Of a DNA stretch of 64,000 nt, positions 19,836-31,700 are shown in pieces. The notes under the pieces were generated by a model that saw nothing but the letters and a program-made list of their open reading frames with translations, was not told where the DNA came from and made no database searches. A program made the translations under genes and the position numbers. Numbering within the stretch: the stretch's first letter is position 1; every line of letters starts with the position of its first letter. The stretch is from Acrasis kona (Eukaryota; Heterolobosea; Eutetramitea; Acrasida; Acrasidae): assembly GCA_026419775.2 (NCBI GenBank), contig JAOPGA020000819.1, forward strand, positions 1 to 64,000, read 5' to 3'.

Positions 19836-21456
19836 TCATGGTTTATTTTGACACTTGGTACACAAGCACTGAAAATCATACTTCTCAAGCAATTGAGATT
19901 GGCGCTCTTGTTTGCTTAAAAGACAATCATTACCAATATATGAAATAGATATTGCACTGTCTTTGTGAATGGATTTGGTAGCAATGAGTCGCACTCGGTG
20001 GTCCAAGAGATTCGAAACGGATGCACAATTACTATCACAGCTATGATTACAACAATTATGTATAGCAAACGGACCAAAACCAACAACAGATAATCTATCT
20101 TGTAATTTTGGATGAGAAAGCAAATACGTCAAATCATGACCACAAGAATTTACTAATATTCGTGAAAGTTCGTCAATTACAAATTGACTCGGGTTGATAG
20201 ATTGCAAAAAGACATGAAATTGTGATACTGGAATTATAGTGCATGCATTTCTTAATATAAGACCGTTCATGTTACGATATCTTGACAATGTAATTATTTC
20301 ATCCATAATGTTGCAAAAACTCATTGATTTCTTCGTTAAACTTTTGAATGTTTTTTTGTAGAACATCTTTTTGATTACTTCCACTACGCCGACATCTCCT
20401 CCATGACGTTCCTCATTTTGAACGAATCTATCGAAAAGGTACGTTGACTCTTTTAGTATTGATTCTTCATCATCGTCTTGTTCGTCCATGTTCCAAGTAC
20501 TTAACGCAGTGCTTACACAACATGCCATCATCCTATCAATGTTAAAAACAAAAAAATTAAAAGACTTACTTGCAAATTAAAACTGGATTGTTCCTACCAA
20601 GGGATTTTGATAATTGAACCAACTCCTCTAAAACCTCCGAGTCACACATTACATTGTGATATTGCTCCCAAGCAAGCTTTTTGCACGTATCACTACAGTA
20701 TTTAGCACCACAATCACAGATGCATACTTGTATTCCGGGTGGGTATTGCTTTTCATGTTGGGCTAACAATTGAAACATACTGTCCGAAGATTGTTGATTG
20801 TCACATATTATCTCACAGGCACACCGAAGGGAATTGATATTGAGGCTTTTCATACAACGTTCGCACGTCTCAATGATCGAATCATCATTGATGTGACGTT
20901 GACTGACTATGGGCTCTTCTGTTAATAAGATATCACCAGGGCTGAACTCTTCCTTTGAAAAAAGTTCCTTTCCATTCAAATCATTTACCCACTTGACATA
21001 GACTTTAGTGTATTTTGTGTCTTGTTCGTAGTCTTGGGTAATAGTGATACTTTGGATCCTATCTATACAAGGTAACACTTTTCTTTTCAACATCGTAATC
21101 AATTCATTTCGGTATATGATTAAACTTTTGTCGTTGCTTGGGATCCTATGGATCATGGAGTTGCACATCTCAAAAGCTGCATCATAAATTTGTTTAGATT
21201 CGTTATTCATCTTGGCGATTAATAGAATGTCTCCGATCCTGACATAATGTAAAATCATCTCCTTAAAGCAAAGCTTGGACTCGTCAGAATAAATACCTTG
21301 TTTACTCTTCTCCTGCATTATACACCTAAAATGTTTAAGCGATAATCTAGCACTATCCAGACATTCTTCCGGTTTGTTTGATCCAGCCAACGCCTCACAC
21401 TTTTTTAGATGCGTTTCGCACAAATCCACATCCACTATGTCCCTGTCACTAACCAT
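19836..21456 (-). CDS. SET-MYND (SMYD-type) lysine methyltransferase
   Basis: Two exons with an intron at 20533-20569 (37 nt) encode about 527 aa. An N-terminal helical region of about 150 residues resembles TPR helices. The split SET domain begins near VYVKWVNDLNGKELFSKEEF and GDILLTEEP. A cysteine-rich insert with CERCMKS, CDCGAKYCSDTCKKLAWEQYH and C forms a MYND-like zinc finger. The second exon carries NHSCDSNCASV, the AdoMet/pseudoknot motif, then DSAISISYIG and the post-SET zinc site CLCTKC. The order SET-N, MYND, SET-C, post-SET is that of SMYD enzymes, which methylate histones and other proteins. The usual C-terminal helical lobe is absent, and helices sit at the N-terminus instead. 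Confidence 0.85.
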
Positions 21457-21609
21457 ACTTCAAATGTCTGTTTTACAAAATAAAAATGTGTAAAAGAATG
21501 CAAGTCAGTTTCTTTACTCATACAACACGTATATTGAGAGAGCGATCTTGTTCTGTTGAGCGGCAAGATATGTATCAAATGATTCTTAGCATTCATAAAC
21601 TTGAACAAT

Positions 21610-22050
21610 TTATTTCGATATTGAAGTTGAAGATACCGAAGCTCTTCTCGCGCTGTTCGGGGAGGATGGACTTGAAATGGAGCCCTTTCTATTCGAAGGT
21701 GAGCCTGGTGGGTTGAGGTTCCTTGGTAGAAGAGACTTCAGTGTCCTCTCTATTTCTGCTTCCTTGGTTCTAAACTCCATTTCTCTTCTATCCTGCTGCG
21801 CATCACGCTCGTCACACCTTTTTTCTCTTTCAGCTACGTCTTTTTCTCTATTTGATAGTTGTTTGGTTAGACTATCAGTCAGCTTTTTTAACTCCCTCTG
21901 AAAGTGTACAGCTGTTGATTGCGAGAAATTCTCAATTTGGCTCTGAATTGAAGGATAGTGGGGCTCTTTTGTTTTTTTCCTTGACTGCTTAGGTCCATCG
22001 TCCTGCTCGTATGTCTCAGTGTTATTTGTTACATGGTCCATTTTGCTCAT
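21610..22050 (-). CDS. Small coiled-coil protein, unrecognised
   Basis: This encodes 146 aa. After a polar N-terminus, residues about 38-110 are a highly charged helix (FQRELKKLTDSLTKQ, AEREKRCDERDAQQ) predicted to form a coiled coil. The C-terminal 40 residues are Ser/Pro/Arg-rich (RKGSISSPSSP, RRASVSS), with sites of the form RRxS that basophilic kinases favour. No domain is recognised. The ATG MSKM start at complement 22050 fits the open frame. Confidence 0.5.
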   Translation of the reverse strand: MSKMDHVTNNTETYEQDDGPKQSRKKTKEPHYPSIQSQIENFSQSTAVHFQRELKKLTDSLTKQLSNREKDVAEREKRCDERDAQQDRREMEFRTKEAEIERTLKSLLPRNLNPPGSPSNRKGSISSPSSPNSARRASVSSTSISK

Positions 22051-22516
22051 GCGATTTTGCGGTAAATAATAATAGTTGAGCTTGATGTTCTACAATGGGT
22101 TTTACAACCAGTTGCTCTATTTCAGATATGAAGAATTTTTACCACTGCAGTGCACCAAGAATTTCCCTATGAAACCAATTATGTTCACTATAAGAGGACA
22201 TAAAATAGGAAATTAAATTTGGAGCAACCACTTTTTACATTTATTCCATGTGTGCGACAACTTCCTGACCACTCTAGATGCCCCAACATATGTGTGATTT
22301 TTAATTAAAAATACTCCATGAATACCATTGAGATGTTCAAATTTTAATTCTTCAAAATCTTCTTTCGACTACCATAGAGAATCCGCATTACAAGTATTTA
22401 TGATCATACAAAATATCTAAAAAATTAATAACCTGGCTCTTTCGTCCACGTTTTGGTGAAGTCTATATAATGTCATGATGTTCTTTTTCTTTTTACAAAA
22501 TTGAAGCAAACTTGAA
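22051..22516. other. Divergent intergenic region
   Basis: AT-rich DNA between the coiled-coil gene (leftward) and the small gene starting at 22517 (rightward). I see no further gene, repeat or RNA. Confidence 0.5.
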
Positions 22517-22918
22517 ATGTCAAGCCAGGAGGCACAACAAGAGCCTGTGGATAATAAAGATAAAAGTACAGTAAAAACATACAGACCTCCGGATGGATCG
22601 CCACCAGTTATTTGTATACATACTACACCGACGCTGATGAAGCGTTTAGCCGCATTTTTAAGGCACTTTGACAGACCACCACAACAACTCTTCTTGGAAT
22701 TTGCTTTTGTTGAAGTAGAGGAGAGCAATGTTGCTCAGTTTCGATATAAATTAACACACCCTATTCTTGAGGCGATCTATGGGAGCACTGTTGATGAGGA
22801 ATTAAGAAGAAGTATGTTAGTTACCCCACAGGAGGCATCCACAAACGGCCCTCTTAGTGGTCTCGGAAATAGAAATGGTAGCAGAAGGCTTCCAGAATCT
22901 CTCAACCCAAGAATGTGA
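22517..22918 (+). CDS. Unrecognised small protein
   Basis: This encodes 133 aa from an ATG preceded by an A-rich leader. The middle (PPVICIHTTPTLMKRLAAFLRHF, then LFLEFAFVEVEE, then RYKLTHPILEAIYG) has the alternating pattern of a small alpha/beta domain. Both ends are polar. No family is recognised. It could be an upstream exon of the next gene (23207 onward), but I found no clear splice sites linking them. Confidence 0.45.
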   Translation: MSSQEAQQEPVDNKDKSTVKTYRPPDGSPPVICIHTTPTLMKRLAAFLRHFDRPPQQLFLEFAFVEVEESNVAQFRYKLTHPILEAIYGSTVDEELRRSMLVTPQEASTNGPLSGLGNRNGSRRLPESLNPRM

Positions 22919-23206
22919 TAGGTAACCTTTAATCTTGATGAGCACTAGTCCACAGAGTGACATCAATTCTACTCAAGTCTGAGCACAAACATTTTGAAAT
23001 AGCATGTGACTGGGAACCGACCCACTTTAGATATTAAATATCATATTTATGAATATTTCGTTTTCATCTGCGCATAGGTTGTTAGTTTCCGACCATCTTG
23101 TAAGAATTCAATGGTTGTCCTTTTTGGTTAATATGTATTTCGTCCCTATTCTGATGTTTTTTCTTGATTGGGCTTACAAGATTTTCCACTACGGATTTAT
23201 GAATGC

Positions 23207-25303
23207 ATGGGCCTTCACGAACTGAAGGTTTCATTGTTGAGCCCTCTTGGCAAACAAAAAGACGATACAAAACACCCATATCAAAAAGGATGCTACATAA
23301 AATTCGTTGAGGGAGAAGCTGCCTTGCGAAATGATGCAGCAGGCCCAGCAATTAAAGATCTCATCGTTAGTAAAACTCAACGCGTGATAAGTAGATGCGC
23401 AAGTAGACGTGAATCGAACATTAATAAAATTTCCAGAAGAACAAAAAGAATGCTAGGCGACCCATCTGCTCACTTGGACGCTTTTTCCCTTTTTAATGCT
23501 CAACATAGAAGCAGAACAGAAATGGCTTTTTATTACGACAGTGACGAAGAGGAACTAGCGAAGGAGGTGGCAGTGAGGAGTGCTGTACGCGTTCGTCCAA
23601 GAGCGAAAACATCAGTTGGGTTACCAACTCTGATTCCAGATTTCCTTGGCACACAAAAAAACACCAAAACAAGCAATCAAGATGAAGAGATTTGGTTTCC
23701 AACTCTGAGTAAATTTACAAATGAAGTGCCAATTCCCAAAAAACCAACCGAAAGACCAACGAGAGTTATATCTCCGGAACGAAGAAATGTTGAACGTTCA
23801 TTAAAGAAAGCAATCACACCAGCCAAACGCCCACGAATTAAACTAAACCTCAAATCGAAGGACTTTGTGTACGAAAATAAAGACTGTATGGAAGAAGTTT
23901 CAGAGAATGATTATGACTCGGATAATGCAGAGATCGAATCTATACGATCAAATACAAACTCGCTATTTCACCAAACGCATCGGTCTGTTAAATCAGCTAT
24001 TCACACCCAAAGAGATGTTTATGATGACGAATCACACAACAACACTGCATTGTCAACCACTACTGTGGACCATAGTATTTTTAACAATGAAAGTTCATCT
24101 ATATATAATAACCAGCCAGAGCTGGTAAAAAAACCATCAAAGTCTAAAAAAATGAGTAAACCAACATCAAAGGAAAGTAATACATCTAAACCTCATGCTC
24201 TTAAGAAGACAGTCACTCAAAGTAGATTGGCCCAGCCTTTAATGTATCGTAAAGCTATCGAAAAAATCAATGAAGTAATTCTTGATTTGAAGAAGGATAT
24301 CCAAAAAGCAATGAGCATAAACAGTAATTTTAGTCCTAGCGATTTGACTCCAATTGATACTAGCAATAAAGATTTTCCCACCCCTGGAAATGAAAATATG
24401 TATAGTTACGCACACCTTGAGAAACTTAATGGTATTCAAAATACAAATCCCATTAACGAACAACAACTTGAAAGTGTTTTGACGAAGATGTTTAGCTTGG
24501 ACAGTCATGAGCAACTGAAAAGGAGTATTTCTATGTACAATGAGATCATAAAAGATATGAGCAAACCAGAGCAAAATAATTTGGCTACAGATAGCTCCTC
24601 CTTATCCAGTAGACGCCGTAAACTAAAGAATTTAAGCAAGCTGAAAATGCCTAATGATATTGCTGATCCTCCACAGTATGCTCCACCACAATATATTGAT
24701 AGCAACGATGAATCGAAAGATGATGTGGATATAGTTGATTTGGAGTCTTTAGTTCAAACTGTTTTAACTCCCTTTTTATCAAAGGAGTTCTACATCAAAA
24801 AAGAGAGCATGGAAAATAATTTTGATCAATTGAACACAATTTATGACCAGTTACGTTCAAAGTCAGAACAAGAAGAAAGAAACAAAATGAGATATGAACG
24901 TAAAATTGCAAAATACGACTCGAAGGTGATTAAACCATTTTTGGATAAGGAAATCATAAAATTTGATGATGCCAGGGAAATGGTTGATGAGTTATTCAGA
25001 CAGCAAGTTGCGATGGAAAGATTTAAAGAAAGAAACGACTTTGAGAAGATGATTAGAGAATTATCGGATTTGTCAATTCTGGATTCTGATTTAGCACAAG
25101 CACTAATAGAAGCAGAGCAGAACAGAAGGAACAGAGAATTCAATAAAAATGATACCATGTACAATCATAGAAAACTCAGTAAAGTTCCACTGAGTCGTTC
25201 AAAGACAAAGAGGAGTTTAAAAGGTAGGGGGAGTCCAACAGCAGCTCCACCAAAGTACACCAAATCAAAAATAGAGATGTGGAGCAATAAGAGAGTACTG
25301 TAA
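23207..25303 (+). CDS. Large unrecognised protein with basic, disordered middle and coiled-coil C-terminus
   Basis: The first in-frame ATG is at 23207, giving about 698 aa. The open frame extends upstream to at least 23168, so a short 5' exon is possible; an ATG near 23111 spliced with a weak GTTAAT donor would join in frame, but this is speculative. Residues 1-70 look folded (LKVSLLSPLGKQ, GCYIKFVEGEAALRNDA). The middle is rich in Lys, Arg, Ser and Pro with TPAKRPR-like motifs. The last 200 residues are charged helix (KMRYERKIAKYDSKV, LFRQQVAMERFKERNDFEKM). A cytoskeletal or centrosomal/basal-body scaffold would fit the composition, but no homology is recognised. Confidence 0.5.
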   Translation: MGLHELKVSLLSPLGKQKDDTKHPYQKGCYIKFVEGEAALRNDAAGPAIKDLIVSKTQRVISRCASRRESNINKISRRTKRMLGDPSAHLDAFSLFNAQHRSRTEMAFYYDSDEEELAKEVAVRSAVRVRPRAKTSVGLPTLIPDFLGTQKNTKTSNQDEEIWFPTLSKFTNEVPIPKKPTERPTRVISPERRNVERSLKKAITPAKRPRIKLNLKSKDFVYENKDCMEEVSENDYDSDNAEIESIRSNTNSLFHQTHRSVKSAIHTQRDVYDDESHNNTALSTTTVDHSIFNNESSSIYNNQPELVKKPSKSKKMSKPTSKESNTSKPHALKKTVTQSRLAQPLMYRKAIEKINEVILDLKKDIQKAMSINSNFSPSDLTPIDTSNKDFPTPGNENMYSYAHLEKLNGIQNTNPINEQQLESVLTKMFSLDSHEQLKRSISMYNEIIKDMSKPEQNNLATDSSSLSSRRRKLKNLSKLKMPNDIADPPQYAPPQYIDSNDESKDDVDIVDLESLVQTVLTPFLSKEFYIKKESMENNFDQLNTIYDQLRSKSEQEERNKMRYERKIAKYDSKVIKPFLDKEIIKFDDAREMVDELFRQQVAMERFKERNDFEKMIRELSDLSILDSDLAQALIEAEQNRRNREFNKNDTMYNHRKLSKVPLSRSKTKRSLKGRGSPTAAPPKYTKSKIEMWSNKRVL

Positions 25304-25445
25304 ATGTATCTGTAAATACTTGAAGAATTTAAATAAACGTACATTATCGTTTACAGAAAGCATCACTCGTTATTTGAATTGATATTAATTCTCTCAAATT
25401 AATCAATTCTATTAATAATTGTAAATAGAAGATAAAAATAGAACA

Positions 25446-28442
25446 ATGATGTCCACACACAAACTTGTGAGGACTGCAACAGCTTTGAGACCTCGTATTC
25501 AATTTCTTTTGAGCGGAAAAAGTAGGGTATTTGATACTCGACACTATTGCGCAATTTGTTCCAACATCGCAAAATCTGCAAAGACTGTTTCCAATGAAGC
25601 CACACAGCCAAGAGCCCCGGTTATTAATAAAATTAGTCAACCAGAGACGGAACTGAAAAAACAAACAAAAATGTCTGTTGATCGTGTTATCTTGCCAACT
25701 AGTAAATTGTCGTTATATCTATTAATTGATCAATATAGATGTCAAACCAATTAAATACCATCTCACTCTTGAGCCTGATCTTGATAACTTCACTTTTAGA
25801 GGTGAAGAGAGAGTGGAGCTGCAAGTCAACGCTGACTCCAACACGTAATCATCAATATTCCGATCAAACATTTTTTACCCACAATAGTATTACCCTTAAC
25901 GCTAATGAACTAGAAATCCAATCAGCCCAGGTCACTCAGGGCGAGAAAAAGCTATCGGGTGAAATAACCTACGACAAGGAAAACGAGTATGCAATCTTTA
26001 CATTTCCTGAGCCCGTCACAAAGGGTCAGACTGCCATCCTGGAACTACACTTTACAGGTTTACTTAATGATAAAATGAGTGGTTTCTACAGAAGTAAATA
26101 CCAACTCAATGGAGAGGACAGGTACATGGCAACAACTCAATTCGAAGCCACAGACGCAAGAAAAGCATTCCCATGGTACGTTCGTCATCCATTCCTTCAT
26201 TAATCAAAATCATAGTTGGGATGAACCAGCAATCAAGAGCATTTTCGAAGTGAGCTTAATCGCTCCAAAAGATCGCACTGCACTATCCAACATGGACGTT
26301 ACTTCCGAAACATTAACGAGCAACGACAAGAAATTAGTAAAATTCTCACCATCACCCATCATGAGCACGTACTTGTTAGCATTCATAATTGGTGATTTTG
26401 ATTACGTGTAAGTATTACATGCCCACCCATCCACTAATCATCATAGAGAACAAAAAGCTTCTAACGACGTGCTCATCAGAGTATACGTTCCAAAAGGCAA
26501 AAAAGAACAAGGAACGTTTGGATTGGACGTAGCAGTCAAAGTATTGCCCCTATTAGAAGAGTACTTTGGTCAAAAGTATCCATTAACCAAATTAGATCTA
26601 GCTGCCATTCCTGATTTTGCAGCAGGAGCAGTAAGTATAATCATTTTCATTCATACTTTACACATCTAGATGGAAAATTGGGGGCTCATCACATACAGAG
26701 AAACTGCTCTATTAATCGACCCCATCCAATCGTCTTCACATTCCAAACAATGGGTAGCATTAGTGGTCGCCCATGAAATTTCACATCAATGGTTCGGTAA
26801 TTTAGTTACCATGGAGTGGTGGGATGATTTGTGGTTGAACGAAGGATTCGCAACGTGGGTCGAATACTTTGCAGTGGATCAATTATACCCCGAATGGAAC
26901 ATTTTCGAACAATTCGTACATGATGATTTCGGAAGGGCACAATCGCTCGATGCACTCAAATCATCACATCCGATTCAAGTGCCCATTCGCATCGCCGCCG
27001 AAGTGGACGAGATTTTCGATGCCATCAGTTATTCGAAAGGATGTGCGGTGATTAGAATGTTGGTAGAACATTTGGGAGTGGATTCGTTCCGAAAGGGATT
27101 ATTACATTATTTGAATCAACACAAGTATTCCAACGCAAGTACCAACGATTTATGGAATGCATTGAGCGAATCGAATGGGAATGATTTGGATGTGAGCACC
27201 ATGATGAGCACGTGGACTTTACAAACCGGTTATCCCGTTTTACGGCTACAACACGATTCGACCACCAATCAAATCACAATCACTCAAATGCGTTATTTGG
27301 ATCAGGGCATCGAAGAATCTGATTCTAGCATGTGGCACATTCCAATCAAGTACATTACTGATTCTGGAGATGGTCAACCATTGGTCATGACCGATCGATC
27401 CATCACATTACAATTAAATCATGATTTCAAATGGTTCAAATTGAATCCTGGCCAATCTGGTTTCTACAGGGTATTATACCCTGATCACTTTTATGATCAA
27501 TTGTGTGATGCAATTCGATCCAAATCCATTGGTGCCATTGATCGATTAGGAATTCAAGAAGATGTTTTCAATTTGGCAAAAGCTGGTTTGATCAGCATGA
27601 AACAGGTATTGAATGTTTTGAGCGCTTATACGCTCGAAGACAACTATACCGTATTAAATAGCGTGAGCGCAAATTGTTCACAATTGTATAATTTGATCAA
27701 ATCTGATCATGATTTATTGATCTTGTTTGAAAGATTCTGTAATCGATTGTTTGTTAATCAATTCGAATTATTGGGATGGAAACCTCGTCCTGATGAATCT
27801 CATTTGACGTCCATGATGAGATCGTTGGTTATTTCTAACCTATCCAAATACAACCACAAGGAAACCATTCAACACGGATTAGAAATTTATCCAAAGAATG
27901 GCGAAATGGAGCTACTCGATGAAGTGTGCGTTCCTGATTTGAGATCTAGTTTATACTCAATTAATATTAAAAACTCTGACGAGGCTTATCATCAAGTCCT
28001 GAATCGTTATGGTTCCATTGATTTGAATGAAGAAAAAATTAGGTGTTTGAAATCGTTAGGTTCCACTAGGAACGTTACCTTGTTAGAAAAGACGCTAGAA
28101 ATGTGTGGTAGCGTAAAATCTCAGGATGCTTTTTATGTCTTGTCTGGTGTTGTTGATAATCCGTTGGGCTCTGCACTCGGATGGCAGTACTTGAAGAGTA
28201 ATTATGAAGAAATAAAGAATAGATATGATGGTGGTTGGTTGTTTAATAGAATGATTAAGGTGGCCACTCAGTCACTTACCACTAATCAAGATGCAAATGA
28301 CGTTGAAGAGTTCTTTGCTGACAAGACTACACCTAGCATCAAGAGAACGGTTGCACAGTGTCTTGAAACTGTTCGGTTGAATGCAAAGTGGTACGAAAAT
28401 TCGAAGGCTGATTTGAAGCAATGGCTAGAATCTAATCAATAA
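25446..28442 (+). CDS. M1-family puromycin-sensitive-type aminopeptidase
   Basis: Six exons encode about 932 aa. Introns are at 25702-25738, 25845-25887, 26176-26215, 26408-26446 and 26631-26669, and the frame closes exactly. Family landmarks are restored across the junctions: RVILPTNVKPIKYHL, then FPCWDEPA, then the exopeptidase motif GAMENWG. The zinc site HEISH with its downstream Glu places ligands at about His377, His381 and Glu400, with catalytic Glu378. The C-terminal ERAP1-like helical domain is present (WFKLNPGQSGFYRVLY onward). The enzyme removes N-terminal residues from peptides and proteins. The 80-residue N-terminal extension (MMSTHKLVRTATALRPRIQF) is basic and Ser/Thr-rich, resembling a mitochondrial presequence, while the first residues of the family core begin near MSVDRV. 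Alternative starts could give cytosolic and organellar forms. Confidence 0.93.
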
Positions 28443-28711
28443 ATTGTCTTGCAAAAAATAGAGTAATGACATAACAGTTTTTTATACTTTTACTTCTGAT
28501 ACTTTTTGTAGGCACTCGAATAACGAATCGCTGTGACAATAATGATGGTCACTTGATCAATTTACAGTAGTTATGTTGCGAACGGATTATGGGCGGGGCA
28601 GCTATGAATGGTCATTCCAAATCTAAATAGTGATTAGGGATAACTTTCGGTATTTTCCAAAACTATTACAGGTTCTTCCGCAATTGATTAACGAAAGTAC
28701 AGTATCAAAAT

Positions 28712-31700
28712 ATGGATACTACCACCATACTCTTGTTGGTACTCATCCATGTATGCCTTGCACAATCATCGTTTTATGCTTGGGGGAACAACCTGTAAGT
28801 TCGTGTTGGTCATTCATATTAAATTTTCGAGCAATGGACAGCTTGGATTGGGGGATAACATCACACGGACCGCACCAGCCTTAGTAATAAACGGGTTTTC
28901 TTCCACTGGTACCAAGTTAGTGATGGGCACAGCTGGCGCTGCTAGTATTAATTATATTGGAACAGGGGGGCAATACTCTGGTATATATAGCGCCGGGGAT
29001 TTTCTTGGCGTCAACAAACCAACATATGCTTTCCCTTTATCTGTAGCAGCCCTTAAAGATATTTACCAGATATATAGCGGAGAATCACATCACTTGCTTC
29101 TTCTTACAGACGGATCTATTTACGCGTTTGGGAAGAATGATTACGGGCAGCTTGGGACTGGAATTACCGGTACTTCGCAGTCCACCCCTGTCGCTGTACA
29201 AACATCAGGTGTGCTGTCATCAAAGTCTGTTATAATGGCTGCAGCAGGGTCTTCCAACTCGATGCTCCTAACAAGTGACGGACTCTTATACGCGTTTGGA
29301 TTTAATAATTTTGGAGCGCTTGGAACTAACACAACTATCAATGGCAGTATTAATACTCCCACCGCTGTTGTTGTGACTGCACCCCTTCTTAACAAGCATA
29401 TATCAGGAATGGCTATATGCACTTCTCACTCTATCGCACTGACTTCAGATTCTCAAATCTTTACATGGGGAAGCAACAGGTAAATTAATATTTTTTTGAA
29501 TTTTATAAATTTCTAAATTAGCAACGGACAGTTGGGCAATGGCGACACTTCTGGCGGTTATGTAACAGTACCACAAACTGTATCCTATACCTCAACTATG
29601 ATTGGAAAAATATTCACTCAAGTTGTATGTGGTCTTAATCATTCAATGATGATGGCCTCTGATGGAAGTGTTTTTGTAACAGGATCAAATTTAAATGGTC
29701 AACTGGGCATTGGAGAGGCCACAAACATCAACAAATACTCCCCTGTTGTTGTTCCGAATCTTGTGAATGTAATTTCAATTGCAGCAGGGCTTACTAGCAG
29801 CGTGGTATCAACTTCAAATGGGAGTTTATTTACTTTCGGTGGAAATGAGTAAGTACACAATCTTAATTAGTTTTAACCAAAGTAGCTACGGTCAATTGGG
29901 ATCAGGAAACGCTGATGTGAATGCTATTTCAAACATTCCGGTGTCTGTTACATTACCAGGTGCCGACTATCCCTCTTTAATTAGTGGTGCGAAATTCTTG
30001 ACTGTATCGATGAAAAGCAACCATATTTTAGCAACAGTCAATACAAAAGCTGCACAAAATTTATACGGATGGGGATCTGGAGAGTAAGTCATCGTTTTGA
30101 CATCATTTAAAACTTTTGAACAGTTCGGGAGAAATTGGAATTGGCGACACAAACAACCAAACAAGCATCACCGCAACTAATCAAAGTGGCATGTTAAACT
30201 TTAAACAATTGGTGCAGGTCCAAGTGGGAGATTCATTCACAGCCGTACTAACTTTTGACGGCAAAATTTACACATTTGGAAACAATCAGTAACCATCACA
30301 TTTCAACATTGTAATCATAAATTCAGAAACGGTCAATTAGGTACGGGGTCAACAGTAGACTATCTATCACTTCCAATACCAGTCAACCGAGCAGGAGTAT
30401 TGAGTGGTGGTAAATACATTTATCAAATTTCTTGTGGCAGTAGACATTTACTAGCTATATCAACCAACAATTTAGCATTCTCATTTGGAGACAATTCGTA
30501 ACTATTTACATCCACAATTCAAAATCTAACATTCCAGTTATGGTCAACTAGCGAACGGAGATTCATCTTATACAAGCCTAAGCACTCCAAGCAACGTAAA
30601 TATTAACGGCAAGCTCATATCACAAATCAGCGCCGGTTCACTCAACTCTCTATTCGTTACTACTGATGGATTGCTGTACATGAGTGGTGCTTACTTGTAA
30701 ATACATCATTGTTTACTTTCTCTAATCTCCAACTAGTAATTCCCTTCTAGGTAACGCCAGTTACTCCATTAATAACTCGGTTGTGCCGGTTACTGTAAAT
30801 ATGAGTGGTGCCATGAGCGGTAAATTCATCACACAAGGAGCCGTCAGTAGTTCCCATGCATTGGCTCTATCTTCTGACTCTAGGTTATATGCATGGGGTT
30901 CGAATCAGTGCGTATCTTTTATATTTTAAAACAACTAATACAAAAGATTTGGACAATTGGGATCAGGAGATGCCACTGGTTACAATTCGACATTTATCAA
31001 CCCTGTGGCTGTTTTAATGAGTGGATCGCTGTATGGAAAAACACCAGTACAAATAAGCGTGGGTCAACATATTTCTATGGTATTAACCTCCGATGGACAA
31101 TTATGGACATGGGGCATTAATTCGTAAGCTTGTTAAATCATTTTATTGACCATTGTTATCTTGTAGAAATGCACAGCTGTGTGTAGGTGCATCTACTCCC
31201 TTTCAGTCGACTCCCATAATGATTAATCAAACAGGTGCGTTGTTTGGAAAGAAGATTACACAATTTGCAGCAGCGCGTGATCACGTACTCATTGCAACTA
31301 ACGATGCATTATATACATGTGGAACAAACACGTAACTATATAATCTCTACTCCCCGCGCTAACATTGACAAGAGAATCTCAACTAGGAATCAATAGCGAC
31401 GTGACAAATTTAACTTTACCTAACCCTACTTTAATCTACACATCTCCATCTTCTATTGTTTCTATATCCACTAGTTATAAACACTCTGCTATAATCACCT
31501 CCACTTCAACTTCCAATTCTCTTACTTATTCTTTTATAGGGTGTTATACAGACGTTGTCTATGCACCAGCATCTAGAATATTTGAGGTTTTTTACGACCT
31601 TAATACTCTCGCACAATGCTATAACCGTGCTTTATCTAACAACCATAAATATTTTGCAATGCAGTATCCAGGTGGATCAGGAGCTATACCTGATAGAAGT

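Noticed and set aside
28749-28840. An ATG at 28749 as the start of the RCC1 protein
   Set aside because: Starting at 28712 gives a signal peptide, a consensus splice donor and a complete first RCC1 repeat, whereas 28749 is in a different frame.
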